Below, one piece after another: positions 45,801-57,779 of a stretch of 64,000 bases of DNA (its first letter is position 1; each line of letters starts with the position of its first letter). Source of the stretch: Blattamonas nauphoetae (Eukaryota; Preaxostyla; Oxymonadida); the NCBI GenBank assembly GCA_033064195.1, contig JARBJD010000211.1, forward strand, positions 1 to 64,000. Reading direction: 5' to 3'. A program made the position numbers and the translations under genes. The notes below the pieces were generated by a model, which saw nothing but the letters and a program-made list of their open reading frames with translations, was not told the origin of the DNA and ran no database searches.

Positions 45801-48800
45801 CCCTCCGACTCCTCTTTCTTCACTTTCAGAGTGTATCCCGATCCACCAGACAGACCCACTCCCCAAAACTCCACAACTCCAGATTTCTCCTTCTCTCCTC
45901 CCAGCGTGCATTTCGTTTTTTCAATCCGAATCGGTTCGGCCGGCGTGGAGAATATCGTCTCCGTGCTTTCGAAGTGGATGGCTTTGGAATCTTCCAAGAT
46001 GCATTTCACTTCATATTCAGTCCCAAACTCCAGCTGCCCTTTCCGTTTCGTCTCGTCTTCTTCAATTGGATACAGAATAACCGTGAACGGAGGAAACACT
46101 CCATCCGTGTTCGTCGTCACCACAATCTTCTTTTCGTGCACAGTTTCTCCTTCTCCACCAATCGACTGCAACATCATCGAGTACGACGTGCTCCCTTTCA
46201 GTGCGCGCGTTTCAAATGACAGTTCAATTGTCGTCTTTTCTGCATCCGTGAATCCACTCGCTGTCATCTTCGTCAATCGACTCGGCTCACCAGGAACAGA
46301 GAAGCGAACATTCTTGTTCACCACCCCTTCCACTCCTCCCACAGCAATCCCAACCACCAAATACGTCTCCCCAAACGACACGCGAGGTGACGACTTCCCG
46401 AAGATCTCCTCACTGTGCGAGAACGATCCCGATTCACTTGGCCAAGAGAGCGTCCCTGTCAGCTCAATCTCTTCTCCAGACACCACTCCCTCCGACTCCT
46501 CTTTCTTCACTTTCAGAGTGTATCCCGATCCACCAGACAGACCCACTCCCCAAAACTCCACAACTCCAGATTTCTCCTTCTCTCCTCCCAGCGTGCATTT
46601 CGTTTTTTCAATCCGAATCGGTTCGGCCGGCGTGGAGAATATCGTCTCCGTGCTTTCGAAGTGGATGGCTTTGGAATCTTCCAAGATGCATTTCACTTCA
46701 TATTCAGTCCCAAACTCCAGCTGCCCTTTCCGTTTCGTCTCGTCTTCTTCAATTGGATACAGAATAACCGTGAACGGAGGAAACACTCCATCCGTGTTCG
46801 TCGTCACCACAATCTTCTTTTCGTGCACAGTTTCTCCTTCTCCACCAATCGACTGCAACATCATCGAGTACGACGTGCTCCCTTTCAGTGCGCGCGTTTC
46901 AAATGACAGTTCAATTGTCGTCTTTTCTGCATCCGTGAATCCACTCGCTGTCATCTTCGTCAATCGACTCGGCTCACCAGGAACAGAGAAGCGAACATTC
47001 TTGTTCACCACCCCTTCCACTCCTCCCACAGCAATCCCAACCACCAAATACGTCTCCCCAAACGACACGCGAGGTGACGACTTCCCGAAGATCTCCTCAC
47101 TGTGCGAGAACGATCCCGATTCACTTGGCCAAGAGAGCGTCCCTGTCAGCTCAATCTCTTCTCCAGACACCACTCCCTCCGACTCCTCTTTCTTCACTTT
47201 CAGAGTGTATCCCGATCCACCAGACAGACCCACTCCCCAAAACTCCACAACTCCAGATTTCTCCTTCTCTCCTCCCAGCGTGCATTTCGTTTTTTCAATC
47301 CGAATCGGTTCGGCCGGCGTGGAGAATATCGTCTCCGTGCTTTCGAAGTGGATGGCTTTGGAATCTTCCAAGATGCATTTCACTTCATATTCAGTCCCAA
47401 ACTCCAGCTGCCCTTTCCGTTTCGTCTCGTCTTCTTCAATTGGATACAGAATAACCGTGAACGGAGGAAACACTCCATCCGTGTTCGTCGTCACCACAAT
47501 CTTCTTTTCGTGCACAGTTTCTCCTTCTCCACCAATCGACTGCAACATCATCGAGTACGACGTGTTCCCTTTCAGTGCGCGCGTTTCAAATGACAGTTCA
47601 ATTGTCGTCTTTTCTGCATCCGTGAATCCACTCGCTGTCATCTTCGTCAATCGACTCGGCTCACCAGGAACAGAGAAGCGAACATTCTTGTTCACCACCC
47701 CTTCCACTCCTCCCACAGCAATCCCAACCACCAAATACGTCTCCCCAAACGACACGCGAGGTGACGACTTCCCGAAGATCTCCTCACTGTGCGAGAACGA
47801 TCCCGATTCACTTGGCCAAGAGAGCGTCCCTGTCAGCTCAATCTCTTCTCCAGACACCACTCCCTCCGACTCCTCTTTCTTCACTTTCAGAGTGTATCCC
47901 GATCCACCAGACAGACCCACTCCCCAAAACTCCACAACTCCAGATTTCTCCTTCTCTCCTCCCAGCGTGCATTTCGTTTTTTCAATCCGAATCGGTTCGG
48001 CCGGCGTGGAGAATATCGTCTCCGTGCTTTCGAAGTGGATGGCTTTGGAATCTTCCAAGATGCATTTCACTTCATATTCAGTCCCAAACTCCAGCTGCCC
48101 TTTCCGTTTCGTCTCGTCTTCTTCAATTGGATACAGAATAACCGTGAACGGAGGAAACACTCCATCCGTGTTCGTCGTCACCACAATCTTCTTTTCGTGC
48201 ACAGTTTCTCCTTCTCCACCAATCGACTGCAACATCATCGAGTACGACGTGCTCCCTTTCAGTGCGCGCGTTTCAAATGACAGTTCAATTGTCGTCTTTT
48301 CTGCATCCGTGAATCCACTCGCTGTCATCTTCGTCAATCGACTCGGCTCACCAGGAACAGAGAAGCGAACATTCTTGTTCACCACCCCTTCCACTCCTCC
48401 CACAGCAATCCCAACCACCAAATATCTCATCCCATACGACACACGAGGTGACGACTCCCGAAGATCTCCTCACTGTGGAAAAACGATCCGGATTCACTTG
48501 ACGAAGAGAGCGTCCCTGTCAACCCAATCTCTTCTCCAGACACCACTCCTTCCGACTCCTCTTTCTTCACTTTCAGAGCGTATCCCTTCCCAGGAGACAG
48601 ACCCACTCCCCAAAACTCCACAACTCCCGCTTTATCCTTCTCTCCTCCCAGTGAGCATTTCGTTTTTTCAATCCGAATTGGTTCGGATGGTGTGGTGAAC
48701 TTCATCGTTCGAAGTGGCACAATTGATCGAATTCCATCCTCTGTTTCCAGTCTCACTTTGCTCACTTCGTATTCTGTGTCCCATTCCAACCGTTCTTTTG

Positions 48801-51030
48801 CTGTTGATGGATACAGCGGTGCTGATCCTCGAAGTGTGGACTTGTCAAGTCGATTCAATGTGATCATCTTCTCTTCATTGTTTGTTCCTGACTTGACGAA
48901 CATCACATAGTTGCCTTCCTCAAACCGCCACCCATCGACAACGAGGAGAATAGTGTCGGTATCTTCAGATGAGCAGACACATCCAAAAATCACGGGAGGG
49001 AAGAGGGTAAAACTGTGAGAGAAGTTGAGAAGTGAATATGGTGCCTTGGGGAGGACTCCATTTGGACCAGAGGAGACAACTTCGATTCCGGTTTTGCTTG
49101 TCTTGTTTTCGGTTCCGAACACGGCATGGATCACACGAGGCACAATCAACCCGTTCAAGAGAATCCCCATCGTCCCTCCAATCGCTGTCGATGCTGTCAC
49201 AGTCACAGTGGCCAGCTGTTGACCTTCATCGAAGTTGATCGAAAGTGAAATTGATGGAGTTGACGACTGAAGTTGTGGGATGAAAGTACTGTTTGAGACG
49301 GGGCCGGTTTCGAAGTACACATTGGGCGATCCAGACGTGGAATCGCAGAACTCAAACATGCCCGAAGTAATCTTAGAGGCTGCGATGCCACGGAAGAAGA
49401 CATCACGACCATTGGGATGCACCGTTGACGAGCAAGCACGGAATTGGACGAAGAAGAACTCGAAGGTTGCGGTGTAGTGGATTCCCACGGCCCCACCATA
49501 GTTTGTGGCGGAACAAACGATGAAGGCGCAGTTGAAGAGGATGCTGTGTGTGGTTGTGTAGAGAGTGAGGGCTCCGTCGTACACAGCAGTTGATTTCTCA
49601 AAGATGCAGTCACGGATCGTGACGGATTGAATGTAATTCACTAAAACACATCCAGCAAAATTGTGAGAGTTCCCAATCGATTTGCATTCGGAGAATGAAG
49701 ATCGTTCGAGGAGGAATGACTGTCCAGCCTTGGAAGTGCCCCAGATGCAGATTGCTCCTCCATCATTTCCGTCACCTTTGATATGGCATCTCAGGAAGAA
49801 GCAGTCCTTCACAGAGAGTGATGGAGCAGCGTTGAAGAAATTGATTGCTGCTCCTCCTCCATCTACTCTGGCGTCCGCAGCTGACATGTCTTTAAACGTG
49901 CAGAGGGAGTACGAGATGAGAGTGGCGGTGGATGAGGAGGTGAAGACTCGGCGACCGATGACTGACGATGTGATGTTCTTGTTGATGAAGGATTCGTCGG
50001 CGTTCACTTCGCGTCTGCATTCGCTGAATGACGTGTTCACACATCTCACATTCCCTCCCAAGTTTCCGTCCATCATCGCTGTCCCGCTGTTATGGTTCGT
50101 GCTCTGATCAACCTCGCTTCCAATCACTCGCTGATTCACTCCTCCTCCAAAACGCAGTTCCTTCCTTTCTTCGACACTTCGGCTCGTCATATTCATCAAC
50201 GAGCTTCCAACCAGTGTAGTTTCCATTCGAAGCGAGTGGACAATGTCGGACAGTGACGGTTCTTCCGCCAGGCCGAAAGAGAAGAGAGGGCCAGTTCCAG
50301 TTGACAATGATGTTGAGTCGAACACGAGGCCCATTCCAACAACTGTCACGCCTGTTTCAGAATCCAACAGGACGTCATTCAAATCTGAGTTGGGGGTCGA
50401 AGATTGCATGACATACGAGTGGAGAAGTCCGACCAGAGGTGGAAGAGTGCTTACTGTCGAGAGGTGAGTCACGTCCAGAAGTGAAATGGACGACGCAGGT
50501 TGACTTGATTCGTGATCGAACATCCTGATCATGAATGGCGAGTAAAGCCCGTTTGATGAAATCTTACTTGACGAAAACTGAACTTGAGAGCCTGAGATCG
50601 AACAAATTCTATTTCTTCCCGAGTTGCAGTCCGCATGAACACTTTTCACAGAAAATGTGCTATTCGACACGTCAAACATGAACTGTGATGGATCTGGTCG
50701 ACTATTGTATTGTTGTTCCGAAATTGTGTTTTGAAAGTTGGATGAAGCTCGATTTCTGGATAAAGAATGATTCTCAGAGTGAATAACGGCGTTACGACTG
50801 AACAACAAGGAGGTATTGCTTCCAATCAAAGAGAGTGAATGGGATCTTATTTGGACTGCTGTTGAGATAGCAATGTCTTTCTGGAGATGAATAATCTCTG
50901 GTTCTTCAATTCTGTTGTCCAAGTTCCCGACTTCATTTCTGCTCAAATAGCTTGACAAGGGCGATTGTGAACCAGGGGCTGGAATTTGCGCAGTTTGAAG
51001 GACTTGGAGAACGACGAAGACACGGAACAT
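42833..51030 (-). CDS. Receptor-like gene A: beta-helix, Ig/Fn3-like array, membrane helix, pseudokinase
   Basis: The ATG at 51030 gives MFRVFVVLQVLQTAQIPAPG, a signal peptide. Residues to about 560 form a right-handed beta-helix (GGAAINFFNAAPSLSVKDCF, GGAVGIHYTATFEF). From about 48900 to 45550 come beta-sandwich modules of about 115 residues, mostly in four near-identical 687-bp units. Then follow a second beta-rich region, a membrane helix (about 43965-43890, WWLPLVIVV… ending RRRRNGKK) and a cytoplasmic kinase-like lobe with RWQAPEE, FRLGLVLWEIETGHVPF and CLSVNPDERPSLDSIISRL. The HRD position reads LTE and no DFG or N-lobe lysine is seen, so it is a pseudokinase. Total about 2,730 codons. 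Two interruptions: one base missing near 48457, and a TAA at 45703-45701 where the last repeat joins the downstream part, apparently a recombination seam. A role in surface sensing or adhesion is inferred. Confidence 0.65.
45701..48448 (-). repeat. Four tandem 687-bp units encoding paired beta-sandwich modules
   Basis: Units start at about 45701, 46388, 47075 and 47762. By eye they are identical except for isolated bases, for example T at 47565 where the others have C (ALKGN against ALKGS). Each encodes 229 residues: one module with SFETRALKGSTSYSMMLQSI and a second with GVGLSGGSGYTLKVKKEESE. A diverged fifth unit lies upstream (48449-48700). Receptor gene B has only one related unit. Near-identity points to very recent expansion or constant homogenisation. 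Assembly of such repeats is error-prone, so the copy number is provisional. Confidence 0.85.
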
Positions 51031-51110
51031 CGTCAATTCTCGATTCGATCGAATTCCAGCGGCCCATCAACAGTAAATTGTTCTCATCAGAATGAACAAA
51101 TTGTTCAAAA

Positions 51111-51410
51111 TCAGCGTTGGTCGGAGGACCTGATGCCAAACAGTCAGTTTCGAGAGAGATATTCGACCGAAAAGAGTCATGATCAAAGATGAGATGTCGA
51201 AGTGAAGAAGTGCGAAGTGAAACTCTCAAATGAGTGAAGTGCGTGAATGAGATGTGTGATGAATGAGAAGTAGGATGAATGAGATGAAGGATGTTTGTAA
51301 ATGGCAAATGATCATCTCATTCGAAACAAAGAAAAATTAAGCGCTCCAAAAAGTCGTTTGAGAAGCAGAGAAAGAGTTTGATGGATAGAAATGAATATGA
51401 CTCAAAAAGA
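51111..51410. promoter_or_regulatory. 5' flank of receptor gene A
   Basis: It matches 42143-42420. The shared block ends 8 bp before the start codon of the FG-tail gene but about 110 bp before that of receptor A. It contains tandem ATGAG-type words. The leader between 51111 and 51031 is instead shared with the leader of receptor B (57699-57780). Confidence 0.45.
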
Positions 51411-51804
51411 GGAATTAACGAAGGAAGAAGTGAGAATGAAGAGGAAACAAAAGTATGAATTGTTGAGTGTAGAAGATAGAATGAAGAGAAGTGAAAGAGG
51501 ATAAGTGGATAGTTGGTAATGTTGGCTTCTCAATCGAAGCATCAAATGAAAACAAGACATGGGAGAGGAACAACCAACTCCCACCGGAGGAAATGTGAAA
51601 AAAAAGAGGGTGAGAGATGGCAGGACATGACTCCATCGTCTATCCTGTGAAGTGATAGAGTCGAGTGAAATGAATTGAGTGATTGAGAGCACCGACGTGT
51701 TGAGAAGTCGACTCTCGCTAAGTGTGAAGTGATTGGTTTTCATTGTTGGTAGGGTTGATGTGAGTGTGTGATGGAGTGGTGGAGAGAGAGGGGTGGGGTT
51801 TGTT

Positions 51805-54800
51805 TTAGGAGAGAGCGATGTGTTGATCCTTCTGAGCGGACTCCTTCCCATCCATCGAAGACAGTCGAGAAATGATCGAGTCCAGAGATGGACGCTCGTC
51901 AGGGTTCACAGAAAGGCATTCTTCAATCAGTGATTTCATCTTCTCTCCAACTCCTTCCATCTTCGGCAGAATCCCAATCATCAGGTTCCGATGAGCATTC
52001 ACTCCATCCTGCTCAGAGAACGGCACATGTCCAGTCTCAATTTCCCACAAGACAAGGCCAAGCCGAAAAACCGACACTTTCGATCGGTCAATCTCTTTTT
52101 TAACTTCTCCCTCGTTCGTCTGTACCCCATCTTCTCCTTCTTCGGGTGCCTGCCATCGAACATCATCACGGTGAACTTCACTCTGACGAAGAGGGTGAGG
52201 CCGCAAAATTTGACCTGGATGAGAGTGGGTTGGTTTCGGAATGGGATTTCCAAGATCAGAATTGAGAGGAGTATCAGTTGTCTCAGCATCTTCATGTTGG
52301 TTTGGATTGATTTCTTCATTCTGATGTGTTGGTTGCTCTGTCAAAGGATCTGGAACAGTCGAGTCTGATTTCAGAATCAGATTCATCTGCTTCTCCCCAC
52401 TCAACACAACTGAGTGCGATGTCAGCTCCGTCAGAATCGCTGAATACTCCCACATCTTCATCGCATGCGACAGTCCTCGTGCAACCGACAACTGAGCCCA
52501 TCGACGATCCACTCCAACTTTCGAAACATGAAGGCGACGATACAGTGTCTCCGTCTTGTCAACCACTTCCACAACTCCCTCTTTCTCTCCACAGCTCAAT
52601 CCATACACTCGGTTCTCAAACGGAATCTCTCGCTCTTCCATCTTCTCTTCCTTCTTCCCCAAGTCACTCCGTTCGTTCTCTGTCCAATGACCGACATTCA
52701 CTGTGTTTCCATCCAAAACTCTAACTGATGAAACATGAGCTGTCTGTCTGTCCACATCATCATCCATCACATCAAATTTCTCCACTTCCATCTCTTGTGC
52801 TGTTATTAAAGGAACACTGTCTTCCTTCTTCCCATTCCTCCTCCTCCTCCACACGCACACAACAATGAGCAGAACAAGCACGAGAAGAGCAACAGCAACG
52901 ACGATGACCAGAGGAAGCCACCATTTCATGTTCTCTTTCACTGATTGCGACAGTTTCTCAATTTTGTTGAGTTGGATGAGAAATGTCACGTCGGTCTTTT
53001 GATCTTCTCCGAAAATTAGTCGACCTCGCCATTCAAGTTCAGGTTTCAGCGACCTCAATGACGACGAAGGAAGAGTGAGTTTGATCGAACTCTCACTGAA
53101 CGAAGTGGATGTGTTTCTGTTGAGAGAATGTCGTGATGGTGTTCCTTCTTTCTTGTCTTTCGTCACTTCAAACACTTCCACAAACAAGCCACACGGAATC
53201 AGTGTCGATCCCTTCACTTCGATCTCGAATAGTTCCTTCTTTTTGTCGAACGAGCTTGTTGACGTGTTGGAGAGAGATGGGATGAAGAGAGGAGAGAGGG
53301 GCTTGGCATATTCGCCTGTCATTGTGCATCCATCTGTTGCCATCCACAGATGAGGATGATCAAGTGTCCCATCTCCCCCTTTTAGACTTCTCACTGTAAT
53401 GGATCCATTGTTTGAGCAGATCAGATTTCGGCGAAACGAGGGGAATGACTCGAACGGTGGACTGTTGTCGTGGAACAGACCGGCTTCGATGATCAGAGAT
53501 CCTCCGTTCATGGTGACGACGCCTTGGGCGAGAAGAGCCATCTTGTTGTCCGAAATGTTGGTGGAACAGTCAATCAGTTGGAGGACCCCTGTTGTCCAGG
53601 AACAGATTTCTTCGCCATCTTCTTCGTTGCGCGAGAAAGAAGGAGTCGTTGGTCCAATCATCGATCCATCTCGAAGAATGATTGTTGATCGTGTTGCTGA
53701 AACGAAGACGAACGATGGATCAGAAGACTCAATCGACACATCCACATTCCGAAGCTCGAGGAATCCAGTTGCTTCAACAACTATCATAGCCGACAGTGAA
53801 TCCAGAGATGAGGAAGAAGGAACGATCAGAGATGGCTCCGAACTCGATCCATTTCGAATCACAACATGCATTCCTCCAACAATCACAATCCCATTCTCCA
53901 TCTTCACGGAATCAACAATCTCAATCGTCGGTCGAACAATCCAAAGTCCACACACAATCTTCCACACTTCAGAAATCGAAGAGCACGCTCTTGAGATATC
54001 TCCACAAAACGGACTTTCTTCCAAAGATGACGAATCAGCGAAGATGTTGAATGATGTTGGACGCTTTCCAGTGTCTCCAGAAACTGAATCCACAACCAAG
54101 ATCTCTCCAGCTTCCTCACACAACGGCTTGATGGATGTCACTGTGTATTCTGTCTCGAAGTCCAGTCCTTCCGCCCAACCAATCTCAATCTCTCCTGACT
54201 TCCCACTCGTCGAAGACGAGAAATGGATGATCACCCACAGCGAGGAGTTCAATGTCACGTTGTATTCTGTTGATGCGACAAGATCACTCCCAATCGCTTC
54301 CACAATACAACTCGTTTTGAGATCGCTCGCAAATGAGAACTTGATCTCGCGAAGAATCGGAGGATTTGGAACATAAAGTTCAATTCTACTGTTCACAGCA
54401 AAATGAGGGGAGTCGCTTTGCTGTTGGAGGGTGTACTTGTTTCCATAAGCGAGTGTGTCAGAGTCTTCGATCTTTCCAACTTGGAACTTCACCGAACAGT
54501 TTGTGTCATTCTCGACAGCAATTGGAGAGAGAGGAAGCCACATGTGAGAGCCATTGTTGAGGCAGATTGACAATGTACATGAGGTCAGAAGTCGTCCAGA
54601 CATGAAAAGGGAGACAGTCTTGCGTTCCTGGCTGAGGAGAGTATTGACACACTTCTCGATCCGGGTAGGTTCAACAGGTGTGGAGAAGAGCGTCTTCATG
54701 TTTTCGAAGTGTATCGGTGTGGAATCATCCTTTATGGATTTCACTTCATAGCGAGTCCCAAACTCCAGCTGACCCTTCCTTCCAGTCTCTTCTTTCTCAA

Positions 54801-57698
54801 TTGGATAAAGAGATATCGAAAATCCCTCAATCTCTCCACTCGTGTTCGTCGTCACCACAATCTTCTTTTCGTGCACAGTTTCTCCTTCTCCACCAATCGA
54901 CTGCAACATCATCGAGTACGACGTGTTCCCTTTCAGTGCGCGCGTTTCAAATGACAGTTTCATTTCTGTCTTTTCTGCATCCGTGAATCCACTCGCTGTC
55001 ATCTTCGTCAATCGACTCGGCTCACCAGGAACAGAGAAGCGAACATTCTTGTTCACCACCCCTTCCACTCCTCCCACAGCAATCCCAACCACCAAATATC
55101 TCATCCCATACGACACACGAGGTGACGACTCCCGAAGATCTCCTCACTGTGGAAAAACGATCCGGATTCACTTGACGAAGAGAGCGTCCCTGTCAACCCA
55201 ATCTCTTCTCCAGACACCACTCCTTCCGACTCCTCTTTCTTCACTTTCAGAGCGTATCCCTTCCCAGGAGACAGACCCACTCCCCAAAACTCCACAACTC
55301 CCGCTTTATCCTTCTCTCCTCCCAGTGAGCATTTCGTTTTTTCAATCCGAATTGGTTCGGATGGTGTGGTGAACTTCATCGTTCGAAGGAGCTCAAGTTG
55401 GATATCCTCGTTTTCTGTTCTTCTCGCGATGGATATCACTTCGTATTCCGAGTCCCAATCCAATTGTCCTTGTACTGTCGACGGATACAGAACCGCTGTT
55501 CCCTGCAACGTCCTCGAGTTCATCCGCGTTAGCCAAATCTCCTTTTCATCTCCGTCCTGCCCTTTCTTCACCGTGATGACATAGTTCCCTTCTTCCAAAC
55601 ACCAACCACTTACGACGACGAGACTGGTGTTAGCATCATTCACGGAGCATTCACAGTTCAGGACGGTTGGAGGAGGGATGAGTGAAGAACTGACGGAGTG
55701 GTTGAGCGGCGAATATGGGGCCTTTGGGAGGATTCCATTTGGACCAGACGAGACAACCGCTGTTCCTGTTTGGCTCGGCTCTGTGTCAGTTCCGAACACG
55801 GCATGGATCACACGAGGCACAATCAACCCGTTCAAGAGAATCCCCATCGTCCCTCCAATCGCTTTCGATGCTGTCACAGTCACCGTGGCCAGCTGTTGAT
55901 CTTCATCAAAGTCGATCGTAAGTGAAATTGACGGATCGGGAGATGTTTGTTTGATGAGATTGCTGTCAGAAGTGGATCCTGTGACAAAGTACACGTTGGG
56001 CGAGCCAGATGTGGAGTCACAGTGTTTGAACATTTCTTCAGAAACCTGAGCGCGAGTCAGTGTGAAGAAGGATACATCACGAGAACTGGGGTGGGAGTCC
56101 GCTTTGCAACCACGAAATTGGACGAACGAGAAACTGACTGTGGCTGTGTAATAGATCCCCACTGCGCCACCACGAGCTGTTGCAGAGCAGAGTACAAAGG
56201 CACAGTTGGAGAGGATGCTGTGTGTGTCTGAGTAGAGAGTGATGGCTCCGTCGCAAAGAGTCGTTGACTTCTCAAAGAAACTGTCGGAGATGGTCACAGA
56301 TACGGTCATCACGAAGATACTTCCGCCATAATTGTTGTCTGTTCCGATCGACTTGCATTCCGACAATGATGACCGCTCCAGTTGGAAATATTGTCCAGCT
56401 TTTGATGTGCCAGCGATGCATATAGCTCCTCCATCATCGTTCTGGGCAGTGCATTGACATCTCAGGAGGAAGCAGTCCTTCACAGAGAGAGATGCAGCTG
56501 CGTAGTAGATGTAAATGGCTGCACCTCCTCTTCCACCACCTGCAGCGATATACATATCTTTGAATGTGCAGAGCGAATATGAGATGAGAGTGGCTGTGCA
56601 AGAGGCGTCGAACACTTTGCGGCCGATGGCTGACGATGTGATGTTCTTGTTGATGAAGGATTCGTCGGAGTTCACTTCGCGTCTGCATTCACTGAAAGAA
56701 GTGTTCACACATCGAATATTTCCTCCCAAGTTCCCATCCATCATCGCTGTCCCGCTGTTATGGTTCGTGCTCTGATCAATCTCGCTTCCAATCACTCGCT
56801 GACTCACTTCACCTCCAAAAAGCTGTTCCTTTCTTGTCTCCAGTCTTCTGCTCGTCACATTCACCAACGAGCTTCCAATCAGTGTAGTTTCCATTCGGAG
56901 TGATTGAACAATTTCGACGAGTGATGGTTCTTCTGCCAAGCCGAACGAAAAGAGAGGGCCGGTTCCAGCTGAGAATGATGTCGAGTCGAACACGAGGCCC
57001 ATTCCAACAATTGTCACGTCTGCTTCTGAATCCAACAGGACGTCATTCAAATCTGAGTGGGTGGAGGATGATTGCATGACATACGAGTGGAGAAGTCCGA
57101 CGAGAGGTGGAAGAGTGCTTGTTTTCGAGAGGTGAGTCACGCCGAGAAGTGAAATGGACGACGCAGGTTGACTTGATTCGTGATCGAACATCCTGATCAT
57201 GAATGGAGAGGAAAGCCCGTTTGATGAGATCGTACTCGACGAAAATTGAACTTGGGAGCCTGAGATCGTACAGATCCCATTTCTACCCGAGTTGCAGTCC
57301 ATATGAACACTTGTCACAGAAAATGTGCTATTCGACACGTCGAACATAAACTGTAATGGATCTGGTCGATCATAGGATTGGTGTTCCGATATTGGGTTTT
57401 TAAAGCTGGTTGAATCTTGACTTCTGGACAATGGACGATACTCATTGTGAATATCGGCGTTACAACTGAACAACAAGGAGGTATTGCTTCCAATCAGAGA
57501 GAGTGTATGGGATCTAACTTGTACTGAAGTTGAGATAGGAATGTCGTTCTGGAGATGAATAATCTCTGGTTCCGCAAGTCTGTTGTCCAAGTTCCGGACT
57601 TCATTCCTGCTCAAATGGCTGGACAAGGGCGATTGTGAACCAGCTGCTGGAATTCCTGAGGTGCAGAGGACTTGGAGAACGACGAGGGCATGTATCAT
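51805..57698 (-). CDS. Receptor-like gene B: beta-helix, Ig/Fn3-like modules, membrane helix, pseudokinase
   Basis: Same plan as gene A. The ATG at 57698 gives MIHALVVLQVLCTSGIPAAG (signal peptide). A beta-helix with GGAAIYIYYAAASLSVKDCF and GGAVGIYYTATVSF follows, then three to four beta-sandwich modules, a second beta-rich region, a membrane helix near 52935-52860 and a kinase-like lobe. The last 325 residues (from about 52710 down) are identical to gene A. No HRD, DFG or N-lobe lysine is present. The whole is about 1,964 codons, with a single one-base loss near 55130 at exactly the place of the first break in gene A (…SEEIFG|SSPRVSYGMRYLVVG). Apart from that the frame is intact. It lacks the fourfold array of A. 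The shared break could be inherited, copied by gene conversion, or bridged by frameshifting or splicing. Confidence 0.65.
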
Positions 57699-57779
57699 CT
57701 TCAATTCTCGATTCGATCGAATTCCTGCGGCCCATCAACAGAAAGTTAAGCTCGTCAGAGTAAACAATTTGTTCCAAAT

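Noticed and set aside
46387-48280. Repeated plus-strand open frames of 126 and 163 codons across the 687-bp array
   Set aside because: They recur only because the DNA units are identical. The minus-strand frame has the domain pattern and continues into the signal peptide and membrane parts.
45573-48698. A 1041-codon plus-strand frame, proline/serine-rich, with four repeats
   Set aside because: It is the antisense of the repeat array. Absence of stops follows from the composition of the sense frame being copied four times.
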